In this document: positions 37,877 to 45,697 of the stretch, piece by piece
Layout of the letters: the number at the start of each line of letters is the position of its first letter
Position numbering within the stretch: position 1 is the stretch's first letter
Assembly: GCA_040218575.1 (NCBI GenBank)
Contig: JAVJRE010000005.1
Coordinates: 289,243-353,242 of the forward strand
Length of the DNA stretch: 64,000 nt
Origin: Alphaproteobacteria bacterium
Lineage (GTDB): Bacteria > Pseudomonadota > Alphaproteobacteria > JAVJRE01
Direction: 5' to 3'
Notes under the pieces: model-generated
What the model was told of the DNA's origin: nothing
The model's input: only the letters and a program-made list of their open reading frames with translations
Database searches by the model: none
Made by a program: the position numbers and the translations under genes

Positions 37877-38584
37877 CTAGTCGCGGCCGCCCAGGGCCGT
37901 GGACGGGTCGTATGTGTCATTCGGGCGCAGAAAGCTGTTGAGCGCGGTTAGATATGACCTCAATGCGTCCCGGAAGGCGTCGGCCGCGGGATGCATCTTG
38001 TCCCAGTATTCCTTGTTGGCCCTGTTGGACGCCGCGACGGCCGCCTCCATGCGCGCCCTGTCGCCCGAGCCGACGGCGGCGCCTTCCTCTATCATGGTTG
38101 CTTTCAGCTCTCCCATGTCCTTGATGACCAGCTTGCGCGCGTCAAGCGCGGCCTTCAGGGCTTCCTCGGCATGAACACGGACGGGCTCGTCGTGACCGAA
38201 ATAGACGACGATCCGCTGATATGACTTCGCCAGCGTCGCGACGTTGGCGCGAAACTCCTGCTGGTAATTAAAGAGGGAGCGTCCTTCGTCGTAGGGAGTA
38301 TCCCCGAAATTCAACGCCAGCCTGTCGTGCAGCAGCTCGATGGCTGCGTCATAAAACGCCAGCAGCCAGTCCCTTCGTTGTTGCTCGTAGTCGGTCCGCA
38401 ATCGGCCGAGGATTTGAATGTCCGATTTCACGCCCTCGAGCCGAGAGGTGATGTCGGCGATATCCTCCTTTGTTGCGAGGTTACGGCCCTTCTCGGCGGC
38501 ATAGGAACCGACATACTTGCGGAGCATGAATCCGGCCAAGCCGGCCAGGGCAAGGAGAGCCGCGCCGATCAGGCCGTCCGTCAT
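37877..38584 (-). CDS. membrane-anchored coiled-coil protein of unknown function
   Basis: A 235-residue protein. A hydrophobic helix covers about residues 5-20 and is followed by NLATKEDIADITSRLEGVKSDI, a helical segment seen at the start of many small membrane-associated proteins. The rest is charged and predicted helical, ending in FLRPNDTYDP. The start ATG directly abuts the stop of the ATPase gene (TGAATG), and the HEPN-like gene follows after 30 bases. The membrane anchor could be where the ATPase-HEPN pair acts; this is inference. Confidence 0.7.
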   Translation of the reverse strand: MTDGLIGAALLALAGLAGFMLRKYVGSYAAEKGRNLATKEDIADITSRLEGVKSDIQILGRLRTDYEQQRRDWLLAFYDAAIELLHDRLALNFGDTPYDEGRSLFNYQQEFRANVATLAKSYQRIVVYFGHDEPVRVHAEEALKAALDARKLVIKDMGELKATMIEEGAAVGSGDRARMEAAVAASNRANKEYWDKMHPAADAFRDALRSYLTALNSFLRPNDTYDPSTALGGRD

Positions 38585-40888
38585 TCACATCCCCTTCGTC
38601 AGGTCGAGGACGCGCCGGCAAAACTCCTTCAGTTCCTCTGTGCTGGTTTCCTCGGCCGGGTTGCCGCCGACCTCGGCGTGGCTGTCGCCCCGGGAATATT
38701 CATTGATATCTCGCAAATCCTCGAGCGCCCCCTTGTAGGGGTGATCGTCCGGCGCGTCTTCCAAGATGCGGATGATTTCCTCAAGGCTGGCGGCCTCGCT
38801 GAACAGACCGGGATCGCCGTTGCGGTAAAAGGCTTCGCAGACGGTGCGCAGGCGTGTCCGGATATAAATCTCCTTATGGGGTTCGCCCTCGACGAACTCC
38901 TCGATCTGCATCCGCTCGGTCACATGCCGGGGCTGCGTGGCCGCGGCGATGTCGAACGGCGCGATGGTGCTCATGCCCGGCGCGCCGGTTTGGAGGGCGA
39001 GCGAGGCCATCTGGCCCTGGTCGATCTTGTCCCATAGCAGACGAAGAAAGGATTTCTCGTGCGAGAGCACGATCGTCTGCGCCGCCCGGCCGCATAGTTT
39101 CCTGATCTCGATGGCGGTGAATTGGCGCCGGAAACTGTCCAGGCTGGTGAAGGGATCGTCGAGAACGATTATGGTATCGTCGATATCGGGATCGGAATTC
39201 ACCTTGGCGAGAAAAAGCGCGAGCGCCAGGGTCGATTTATCGCCGGCGCTAAGCGTGTTGCGGAAACTGGGCTTGTCGAGTTCATCCGGCGCGCTGCGCG
39301 GCGATACTGGCACTTCCCGGATCAAGATGTTGTAGCTGGCGGCCGGTTCCTTGCCGCGATAATCGGGCGGCCGATAGTCAATCCGGAACCCCGCCGCCAG
39401 CCGCTTGAGATAGGTGTTGATGGCCGTGCCGAGATTGCCCGTGATGGCCTTGTCGTGCTCGTCCAGCTCTTCGCGCAGCTTCTTCTTTTCCGCTGCGATC
39501 TCCTTTCGCTTCTTTTTGTAGTCGGCAAGCCTGGTCGCCACGGCCGCGATGTCGTCCTCGTGGCGCCGCTTCGTCGCCTGGAGCAGCTTCAGCTCGTTTT
39601 CAAGGCCCGGCAGGGCGGCCGGGTCCAGTGACTCTTTCAGTGCCTTGATCCGTCCGAGAAACTCCGTGATCCGGGCATTGGCCGACTCGATCGCGGCCCG
39701 TCCCGAGTCCCAGGCCGCGAGGGCGACATCCATATCGCCGCCGGAGACGGCCTCGGTCAGATTGCCCTGTTTTTGCGCGAATAGCTTGTCCAGCCGGTCT
39801 TCCGCTTCCTCCATCGGCGTGATCAGAGTGGCGGCCGCTTCCATGTCCGGCGGGTCCAGCTTGCCTGCCTCCCGCCAGTATCCGAACTGTCCGCTGTTTT
39901 GTTCGTGTATCTTCGTGACCGCCTGGCGAAACTCACCGTTGCCATACCCGGCAAGCGTGTCGCGGGCCCTTTTCACGGACGCTGCCAGCTCCTTGTAGGC
40001 GTCGCTGAAGATGTCCTTGTAGGCATCGACCAGGCTCCGGTCGGCGAGGCGCTGGCCGCAAAATGGACAGTCCTCCGTTTGCATGAAGGCCTGCCCGGCC
40101 TCCAGCCAGCCTTCATGGGAGGCCTCCTGCCCCTCCGGGTCGCACTCATGAGCGGCGATATGGGCGCGCACCTTATTCAGCGCGTTCTCGGCAATCTCGT
40201 CGATGGACCGGGTCAGTAGTCCGCGCAATTTGTCGGTAGGCGTTGGCAGCGGGTACAGGGAGGGCTCGGCGGCGGCCTTTAGCTCCTTGGCGCGCCGCGC
40301 CTGCTGAACTTGCGTATCCTTCGCGGCGATGGCGTCGTCTATGTCATGCCGCGCTTCGAGGGCAAGGAAGTTCTCGACCTTCATGGATTGCGGACCGACC
40401 GTGCGAATGACGGCCTGTAGCTCGCCCTCGGCCGACTTGATCTCCTGGTTGTTCTTTCGGTTTTCCTCGTCCAGCTCGGCGATGCGCCGGACACGGCGGA
40501 CGCCCTCTTCGCCGATAACCAGGCCGTATTGGCGGCGCAAATGGTCGCCTGTCACGATATCGCCGGAGAATACGTTGTCGTTGACGAACGCACTGTCATA
40601 GACGGCGATTGCCGGGCGCGGTCCCGTCCACGCCCCGTCTTCGAATATGGCGTTTTGGGAACCAAGGCGCAGGACGGCCTTTGGCGGGGCTACGGCGTCG
40701 AGGGTCTTGCGGCCCGCCAGGATGGCGGGACAGTTCGTCGTCAGGGAGCGGAGGATATCGGCGAGCGTGGACTTGCCCCAGCCGTTTTCCCCGTAAACAA
40801 GCGTGCATTTCCCGAACACCGCCCCCGCGGTGGGCTTCGCGGTTTCAAAACGTCCGATGTTCTGAATGAATTTGATTTCGCTTAGCAT
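38585..40888 (-). CDS. RloC-like (COG4694/AAA_13) SMC-type ATPase with zinc hook
   Basis: A 767-residue ABC/SMC-type ATPase. Walker A is GENGWGKST (33-41), the coiled coil is interrupted by a zinc-hook CPFCGQ (Cys274, Cys277), the signature is TLSAGDKSTLALALF (545-559), Walker B is IIVLDDPFTS (573-582) and the H-loop is His610. The C-terminus has an R-x3-E (681-685) and His737, reminiscent of the anticodon-nuclease triad of RloC/PrrC, although the spacing differs. RloC cleaves tRNA anticodons after DNA damage or phage infection. Here the nuclease role may instead fall to the HEPN gene downstream. Length and hook agree with RloC. Confidence 0.8.
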   Translation of the reverse strand: MLSEIKFIQNIGRFETAKPTAGAVFGKCTLVYGENGWGKSTLADILRSLTTNCPAILAGRKTLDAVAPPKAVLRLGSQNAIFEDGAWTGPRPAIAVYDSAFVNDNVFSGDIVTGDHLRRQYGLVIGEEGVRRVRRIAELDEENRKNNQEIKSAEGELQAVIRTVGPQSMKVENFLALEARHDIDDAIAAKDTQVQQARRAKELKAAAEPSLYPLPTPTDKLRGLLTRSIDEIAENALNKVRAHIAAHECDPEGQEASHEGWLEAGQAFMQTEDCPFCGQRLADRSLVDAYKDIFSDAYKELAASVKRARDTLAGYGNGEFRQAVTKIHEQNSGQFGYWREAGKLDPPDMEAAATLITPMEEAEDRLDKLFAQKQGNLTEAVSGGDMDVALAAWDSGRAAIESANARITEFLGRIKALKESLDPAALPGLENELKLLQATKRRHEDDIAAVATRLADYKKKRKEIAAEKKKLREELDEHDKAITGNLGTAINTYLKRLAAGFRIDYRPPDYRGKEPAASYNILIREVPVSPRSAPDELDKPSFRNTLSAGDKSTLALALFLAKVNSDPDIDDTIIVLDDPFTSLDSFRRQFTAIEIRKLCGRAAQTIVLSHEKSFLRLLWDKIDQGQMASLALQTGAPGMSTIAPFDIAAATQPRHVTERMQIEEFVEGEPHKEIYIRTRLRTVCEAFYRNGDPGLFSEAASLEEIIRILEDAPDDHPYKGALEDLRDINEYSRGDSHAEVGGNPAEETSTEELKEFCRRVLDLTKGM

Positions 40889-41366
40889 GGGTCAGGTCGA
40901 GCGGACTATGACGCTTCCCTGCGAATGTAGACAACTATACCGTCGGACACCGCTATCCCTTGTCGCAGAACTCAACTAGAGAATAAAGTAGAGTGTTCAA
41001 AGTCTGGTGAGTCGAATCCTAACCCGTAGATTCGGGGAAAGAGCAATAGGTCACTCTCTCCCTGCTTATTGGTCAACTTTCGCCCATCTGAGTCCATTTT
41101 TGTTGGGCGCGTAGTGCGTGTTTGCGCTGGGCGAGCTATTTCGGCGAACCTGCAGAATTAGCAGAGTCGCCGACCCTCGCACGCGACGAAAGCGAACCGT
41201 CCGACTCGCCGGCAGAGAATACAACCGCTACACGTGTGGAGAAGCCGGCTTTTCCGGATTCTCCGGTTCACTGTGTCGAGACCGCCCGGCGACAGGCCCG
41301 GAAATTCCGAGGCACAGCGCGCCCGGTTCTCTGCTTACCCAAAAACACAATGAAAAAAAAGACTAG
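40889..41366. other. gap with no supported gene
   Basis: Between the RloC-like operon start and the right repeat. Small frames at 41118-41430 show no homology or start context, and I do not call them. An AT-rich stretch at 40960-41030 may hold the operon promoter, but no clear -35/-10 pair was found. Confidence 0.4.
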
Positions 41367-41600
41367 TTGGCGGTGCACGCAGTCTTGTGCGAACCCGTCT
41401 CTCTCGCATTTCCCTGTTAAACAGGGATGATACAGGGAACTTTGCCGATTTGAGAGCGCCGCACAGTTATTTCGGGCTAGATACTGGCTCTATTCCTATG
41501 TTTTACGGAGCAATTCCCTAGCATACCGAACAGGGAATTTCATACCTCATAACAGGGAAAACGATACCTAGATCAGGGTACCTGAACTACCAAACAGGAC
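41367..41600 (+). repeat. AACAGGGAA-rich direct repeat, right copy
   Basis: Matches 35770-36001 in the same orientation: TTGGCGG, GCGAACCCGTCTCT, TTTCCCTGTTAAACAGGGA, ATACAGGGAAC, AATTCCCTA, GAACAGGGAATTT and CCAAAC in the same order. The two copies flank the DUF2971 gene and the RloC-like operon. Weak similarity (GCTCYTCGRGTG) may extend to about 41655. It may be the end of a non-autonomous mobile element. Confidence 0.8.
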
Positions 41601-41685
41601 GTCTTTGTCCTCCAAATCCATGTAGCGAAGAGCGCTCCTCGGGTGCAGGCTTTCAGCGTCTGCTGCAAACGCTGGAGCATAGAAA

Positions 41686-42885
41686 ATGGCTGAGAGAATC
41701 CAACGTCTGACTCGCCGCGAGCTCTACGATCTTGTGTGGGAGACGCCAGTTGACACCCTTGCCAAGGAGCTTGGCATGTCCGGCCGTGGCCTGGGCAAGT
41801 TGTGCGAGCGCAATAGTATCCCCGTACCACCTCGCGGCTACTGGGCCCGGAAAGCGGCAGGCTACAAGGTGAGACGCTCTCCATTACTCGATGTCGATGG
41901 TTCCAGGCAACCCGAGGTAGTTATCGACCTGCGTTTCGTCCGGAGGGCTAGCGGGCCCGGTCCGAATGACAAGGACGCAGAGCCGAGTCCTTATCAAGAA
42001 TTCTTCGAAAGGCAGCTACGGGAGATTGGGTCGATCCGGGTCAAGGCACAGATCCGAAACCCACACCCTATGATCGCCGGCTGGCTGAAGCGCGAGACAG
42101 CTGATCGGCAGCAGGCGCGAGATGCACCCCACGGGTACACATACTTTACTGCAAAACACGCCACGTCGCTTGGCCGACGTCGCCTCAGGATTCTTGATGC
42201 TCTTTTCCACGAGCTTGAACGGCGTGGATGTAAGGTAGAAGCGGAGGAGTTTCGCGAGGACAATCTCTCGATTCGCTTGGGCCGTGATGCCGTCGAATTC
42301 ACGTTTTCAGAACGAATCCGTCAACGTCGTCGGCGCCTCACCGAGGAAGAGAAGGCGGGACACTTCAATCCAAAGCAGGAATGGACTCAGACCAAAGAGC
42401 CGACTGGGCAGCTCATCTTCAAGCTCTCCAGATATGCACTCGATGACATATCCAAGAGCTGGCAGGACAGAGAGGACAAACCGCTGGAGGATCAGCTTCC
42501 CAGTGTCCTTGCCGGGCTGCTGACAAACCTCGCCTATGTCCGGGAAAAGCGCGAAGCCGACGAGGCCGCGAGACGTCGACGAGACGAAAGAGAAGAAGAA
42601 GCAAGAAAGCTGGAAACCAAGCGTCGGGCAGAGCGTGACCGAAAGCTTGGCCTTCGTCAGAGAGTCAAGGCCTGGGAAGTCGCCGCCCGTATCCGGGATT
42701 ATGTCGCTGCAGTCGACACGGCAGTGGCAAGCGATGACCTTTCCGCTGAGTACTCCACGGTCGAACACTGGCGCACATGGGCGCTATCCCACGCCGACGA
42801 AATCGATCCCCTGGTCAGCGGCGACGCTATGGAGACCGATCTCCTCTGGCAGGAAGAACCAGCCAGAGATTCAGGCTACCACTAA
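41686..42885 (+). CDS. HTH protein of unknown function
   Basis: A 399-residue protein. The N-terminal block LTRRELYDLVWETPVDTLAKELGMS reads as a helix-turn-helix, followed by GLGKLCERNSIPVPPRGYWARKAAG. I have seen this block at the start of uncharacterised proteins in defence and mobile regions, but cannot verify a family name. Residues about 285-330 are highly charged coiled coil (RRRRDEREEEARKLETKRR). No enzymatic motif was seen. It stands alone between the right repeat and an IS3 scar. Confidence 0.65.
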   Translation: MAERIQRLTRRELYDLVWETPVDTLAKELGMSGRGLGKLCERNSIPVPPRGYWARKAAGYKVRRSPLLDVDGSRQPEVVIDLRFVRRASGPGPNDKDAEPSPYQEFFERQLREIGSIRVKAQIRNPHPMIAGWLKRETADRQQARDAPHGYTYFTAKHATSLGRRRLRILDALFHELERRGCKVEAEEFREDNLSIRLGRDAVEFTFSERIRQRRRRLTEEEKAGHFNPKQEWTQTKEPTGQLIFKLSRYALDDISKSWQDREDKPLEDQLPSVLAGLLTNLAYVREKREADEAARRRRDEREEEARKLETKRRAERDRKLGLRQRVKAWEVAARIRDYVAAVDTAVASDDLSAEYSTVEHWRTWALSHADEIDPLVSGDAMETDLLWQEEPARDSGYH

Positions 42886-43047
42886 GCCTCGAGAGACCGT
42901 CCACGACGGGAGCCAGACGGGTTCTGGAGCCAGCGTTGGCGGCACAAAAAGTGATAAATCTATCCCTTCAGCTGGCTGCGCACATGATCAACCCAGGCAC
43001 GACGACGTGAGGCGCTCAGAAGTTTCCCTTTGCAGCTTGCGGCAAAG

Positions 43048-43346
43048 TCAGTTTGTTGGCGTCAGATCCGACACTGCCTTCCTCAAGCGTTCATTCTCCT
43101 TCTGGTGCCGCTTGAGTTCCTTCAGTTGGTCGGCTCCCATCCCGCCATACTGCTTGCGCCAGCGGAAATAAGTCTGCTCGGTTATACGAACCTCGCGGAT
43201 CGCATCGACCCGTGCCGCTCCACGGCCGACAATCACCTCGACCTGCAGAAGCTTCGTGACAATCTCTTCTGGCTTATGCCGCTTGTTCGCCATGTCGGCC
43301 CTCCGTTTTCCTAACCATATCGGTGGACCACTTCATTGGGGGGGGC
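43048..43346 (-). pseudogene. IS3-family remnant: OrfA and left end
   Basis: An 81-codon frame (43048-43293) encodes the HTH and leucine-zipper part of an IS3-family OrfA (KPEEIVTKLLQVEVIVGRG, TYFRWRKQYGGM, LKRHQKENERLRKAVSDL). The normal C-terminus is replaced by a few foreign residues. Upstream on the same strand the end sequence CCCCAATGAAGTGGTCCACC resembles an IS3 terminal repeat. OrfB is missing here. The element is dead. Bases 42886-43047, left of it, hold nothing I recognise. Confidence 0.78.
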
Positions 43347-43400
43347 ACACCCTTTCTAAAAACAGCGCCCAGAGATCGCGGGCTGCGTTGTTTCGCTGCT

Positions 43401-44072
43401 TCATTCGAGTACGCTAAGAACCTCAGTGCCTCGCTTGACGACAACACGCCTTACGTGATCACGGATGTCTTCAACCGAATGATCAACGGCTAGTTCAACC
43501 ACGCGCTCTTGGCGACCTCGCCTTTCCCGCCAATGCGCATACGGATAGTCGGAAATACGAGCAAAAATCGTCTCATCTCTGGGGTGCGGCATCGGCCTGG
43601 TGCAGCCGCTGTTGATCGGACAGAGCCAAATCGTATCCCGATGTGCATCAATCAGCGACCTTGTATCGACTTCAAGAACATCGTGCTCCTGGTCGCGATA
43701 GGCTTTGGCATTGGTCAGTTTGTGGAGGCGCGCCTCCGAAAGCCAAAAGAAGGCTTTGGCGTTCAGCAGTTCGTACCAATCCGCCGGAGAAAGGCGGTCG
43801 GGCAAAGCCCTTCTAAGACTTGAATCACTCATTGGGATTTGGTCGCGCACAACGGCCCGAGGCAGACCGCCGCCTGTCACTTCAACGCTCTCCGGTCGAT
43901 GCTGGCTTTCGATCTCGGTCCGTCTTGGTGGCTCAACCGCGTAGTGGTCCAGGAGCGCACTGGTGCTCAGCAGACCATATTGCTTGATCGATTCCCATGA
44001 GCCCCGCTGCGCCATGTGATACAGCGTGGGGCAGTCAGTGATCAGCTCTTCAAGTTCCGCTTCGGTCACCAC
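43401..44072 (-). CDS. DUF7002-like protein, possible ADP-ribosyltransferase
   Basis: A 223-residue protein. The N-terminal TLYHMAQRGSWESIKQYGLLS resembles the opening 'lyHiT-x-dnL-x-sIl-x-xGL' strand-helix of DarT-like and RNA 2'-phosphotransferase-like ADP-ribosyltransferases. FFWLSEARLHKL, DVLEVDTRSL and DETIFARISDYPY follow in the places expected for such a fold. I recall this layout as DUF7002, but cannot check. It is the last gene of an operon; its GTG overlaps the stop of the kinase-PurZ-like gene. Pairing with a macrodomain protein supports the ART idea. The catalytic residues cannot be named with confidence. Confidence 0.6.
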   Translation of the reverse strand: MVTEAELEELITDCPTLYHMAQRGSWESIKQYGLLSTSALLDHYAVEPPRRTEIESQHRPESVEVTGGGLPRAVVRDQIPMSDSSLRRALPDRLSPADWYELLNAKAFFWLSEARLHKLTNAKAYRDQEHDVLEVDTRSLIDAHRDTIWLCPINSGCTRPMPHPRDETIFARISDYPYAHWRERRGRQERVVELAVDHSVEDIRDHVRRVVVKRGTEVLSVLE

Positions 44073-45697
44073 GCTCTCCGATCAATGACGTTGCGCCAGT
44101 TGAAATTCGTCGACAACAGAGAAACGGGTCGGCCTGATATTCTTTCGATCTCCTCAACAAAGCTGATCGTTTCCTGCGAGAGCTGCTCAAAGCGAAAAGC
44201 CTTTCGGTTATTCACGTCGAAATAGTCGACAAATGTCAGGGCGATGTCCGTCGGGCCATTTAGTTGTACGGAGTCACGAAACTGAAGCCAGTCGAACTCC
44301 GCGATCCGGCGCGGCCGGTCGGTGGTGGTAGTCCGCTCGGTGCGCTCAAGTTCCTCTAGCGGAATACCGCTACGTCTATGGATTTCGGCCATGTTGACCT
44401 CGTGCGCCATCGGACCGGATGGCCCACCCACCCGGATCGGATAAGTGCGACAGACCATGATGATCTTCCGCACATTCGAAGGCGCTATACCTGCGTCAGC
44501 CAGACAACCCGACACAGTCGTATCCCTCGTCGTGACATGTGGATAGTCACCGTGATGAAGGCTCAGGCCGGTGCCCTGCGTGCCCTCCAGCAGGATCCGC
44601 CTGCCGGCTACCATCGCGTCTGCCAAGACCTGACGTGCGCTTCCCAGAAAAGGCTGGAGAACCTCGCAGTCGCGGGCGAGGAACGCTTCTTTTTTGTCTT
44701 TGTAATCTGACCGGCCCGTCATTTTTCGCGCTGAAGCAAGTCCCACGCCCTGCGCTGTGGAGCTGATGCTGCCGAACCGCTTCCTTTCTTCCTTGCGGTC
44801 CGCGTCGGTGATGATCATCGCGCGGGGATCGATAGTAAGCCTCTCGGCATCGATCTTGTGCTCCGCGATCTCTTCAAGGAGCATCTTGGGGTAAATCACA
44901 GCTCCTGGACCTAGGAGCAACTTCGCATTCGGAGCCCGCCGTGTGCCCGACGGCAGGTGATAGTATTTGTCTGGCTTTGGCTCCGCATAAACCTGGTGAC
45001 CCGCATTTGGTCCACCCACACGCACCAAAAGACTATATTCAGGCGCGATGTGGCCGACGATGTTCCCCTTACCCTCGCTTCCGAACTGACCGCCAATCAA
45101 CACATCAACCAGGGCGTCGTTAGACCGCGGATAGAGATTCAAAAGCGCGGTGGCCCGGACGAGGACGGCTTCTTCGCTGCAGCGGTCCGTAGAGACGACG
45201 ATGTCCGCGACCGCCGAGAGTTTCTCGATGGCACGCTCAGTCCGATTTCGCTTCAGTTCGTCATAGGCGACCGCTTCGTCGTCTTCTCTACTGCGTGATT
45301 CGTAGCGCTCGCGCAGTTCCTCTTCTGTAGCGGTCAGATGGATGTGATGAACTTCGGCGCCGTATGCCCGTCGGATCGCCTCGATCTGACCCAAGATGCG
45401 GACCGAGTCGACGACGTAGAGGCCCTTTGGCGTCTGTCCCGTCGCGTAGCTGTCGACTGTACGCTGAAGGGCCTCTCCGACCCATGCGCCGCCGTCTTCT
45501 CGGTCAAGTCTCTGGCCCACCCGTTGTAAGGATTTGCGCTCGGGCCTGGTATTAGGAGCCTTCTTAAGAATTAGCTCGCGTGTCTTGATGATTTTGGCGC
45601 TGTGCTTTTCCTTAAGCAGTCGCACCAGGGCGGACTTGCCGGAGCAGATGGGTCCGGAAAGGAGAACGATACGAAGATTTGCGCTCCCGATAGCCAC
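44066..45697 (-). CDS. P-loop kinase fused to a PurZ-like adenylosuccinate synthetase
   Basis: A 543-residue fusion. Residues about 1-185 are a nucleotide-kinase-like P-loop domain (GPICSGKS, 15-22; RERYESRSREDD as a lid). Residues about 196-540 are adenylosuccinate-synthetase-like: GGQFGSEGKG (202-211), GGPNAGH (228-234), LLEGTQGTGLSLHHG and TTTTDRPRRIAEFDW. In housekeeping PurA the first motif is QWGDEGKGK with a catalytic Asp; here it is Ser207, as I recall for phage PurZ, which acts on dGMP in diaminopurine-DNA synthesis. A GTG start abuts the upstream stop. It is a paralogue in a defence island, so a specialised purine-modifying role is inferred. Confidence 0.82.
   Translation of the reverse strand: MAIGSANLRIVLLSGPICSGKSALVRLLKEKHSAKIIKTRELILKKAPNTRPERKSLQRVGQRLDREDGGAWVGEALQRTVDSYATGQTPKGLYVVDSVRILGQIEAIRRAYGAEVHHIHLTATEEELRERYESRSREDDEAVAYDELKRNRTERAIEKLSAVADIVVSTDRCSEEAVLVRATALLNLYPRSNDALVDVLIGGQFGSEGKGNIVGHIAPEYSLLVRVGGPNAGHQVYAEPKPDKYYHLPSGTRRAPNAKLLLGPGAVIYPKMLLEEIAEHKIDAERLTIDPRAMIITDADRKEERKRFGSISSTAQGVGLASARKMTGRSDYKDKKEAFLARDCEVLQPFLGSARQVLADAMVAGRRILLEGTQGTGLSLHHGDYPHVTTRDTTVSGCLADAGIAPSNVRKIIMVCRTYPIRVGGPSGPMAHEVNMAEIHRRSGIPLEELERTERTTTTDRPRRIAEFDWLQFRDSVQLNGPTDIALTFVDYFDVNNRKAFRFEQLSQETISFVEEIERISGRPVSLLSTNFNWRNVIDRRAW

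Noticed and set aside
41118..41430. Two overlapping small frames between the RloC-like operon and the right repeat
   Set aside because: No homology, no Shine-Dalgarno, and one runs into the repeat.
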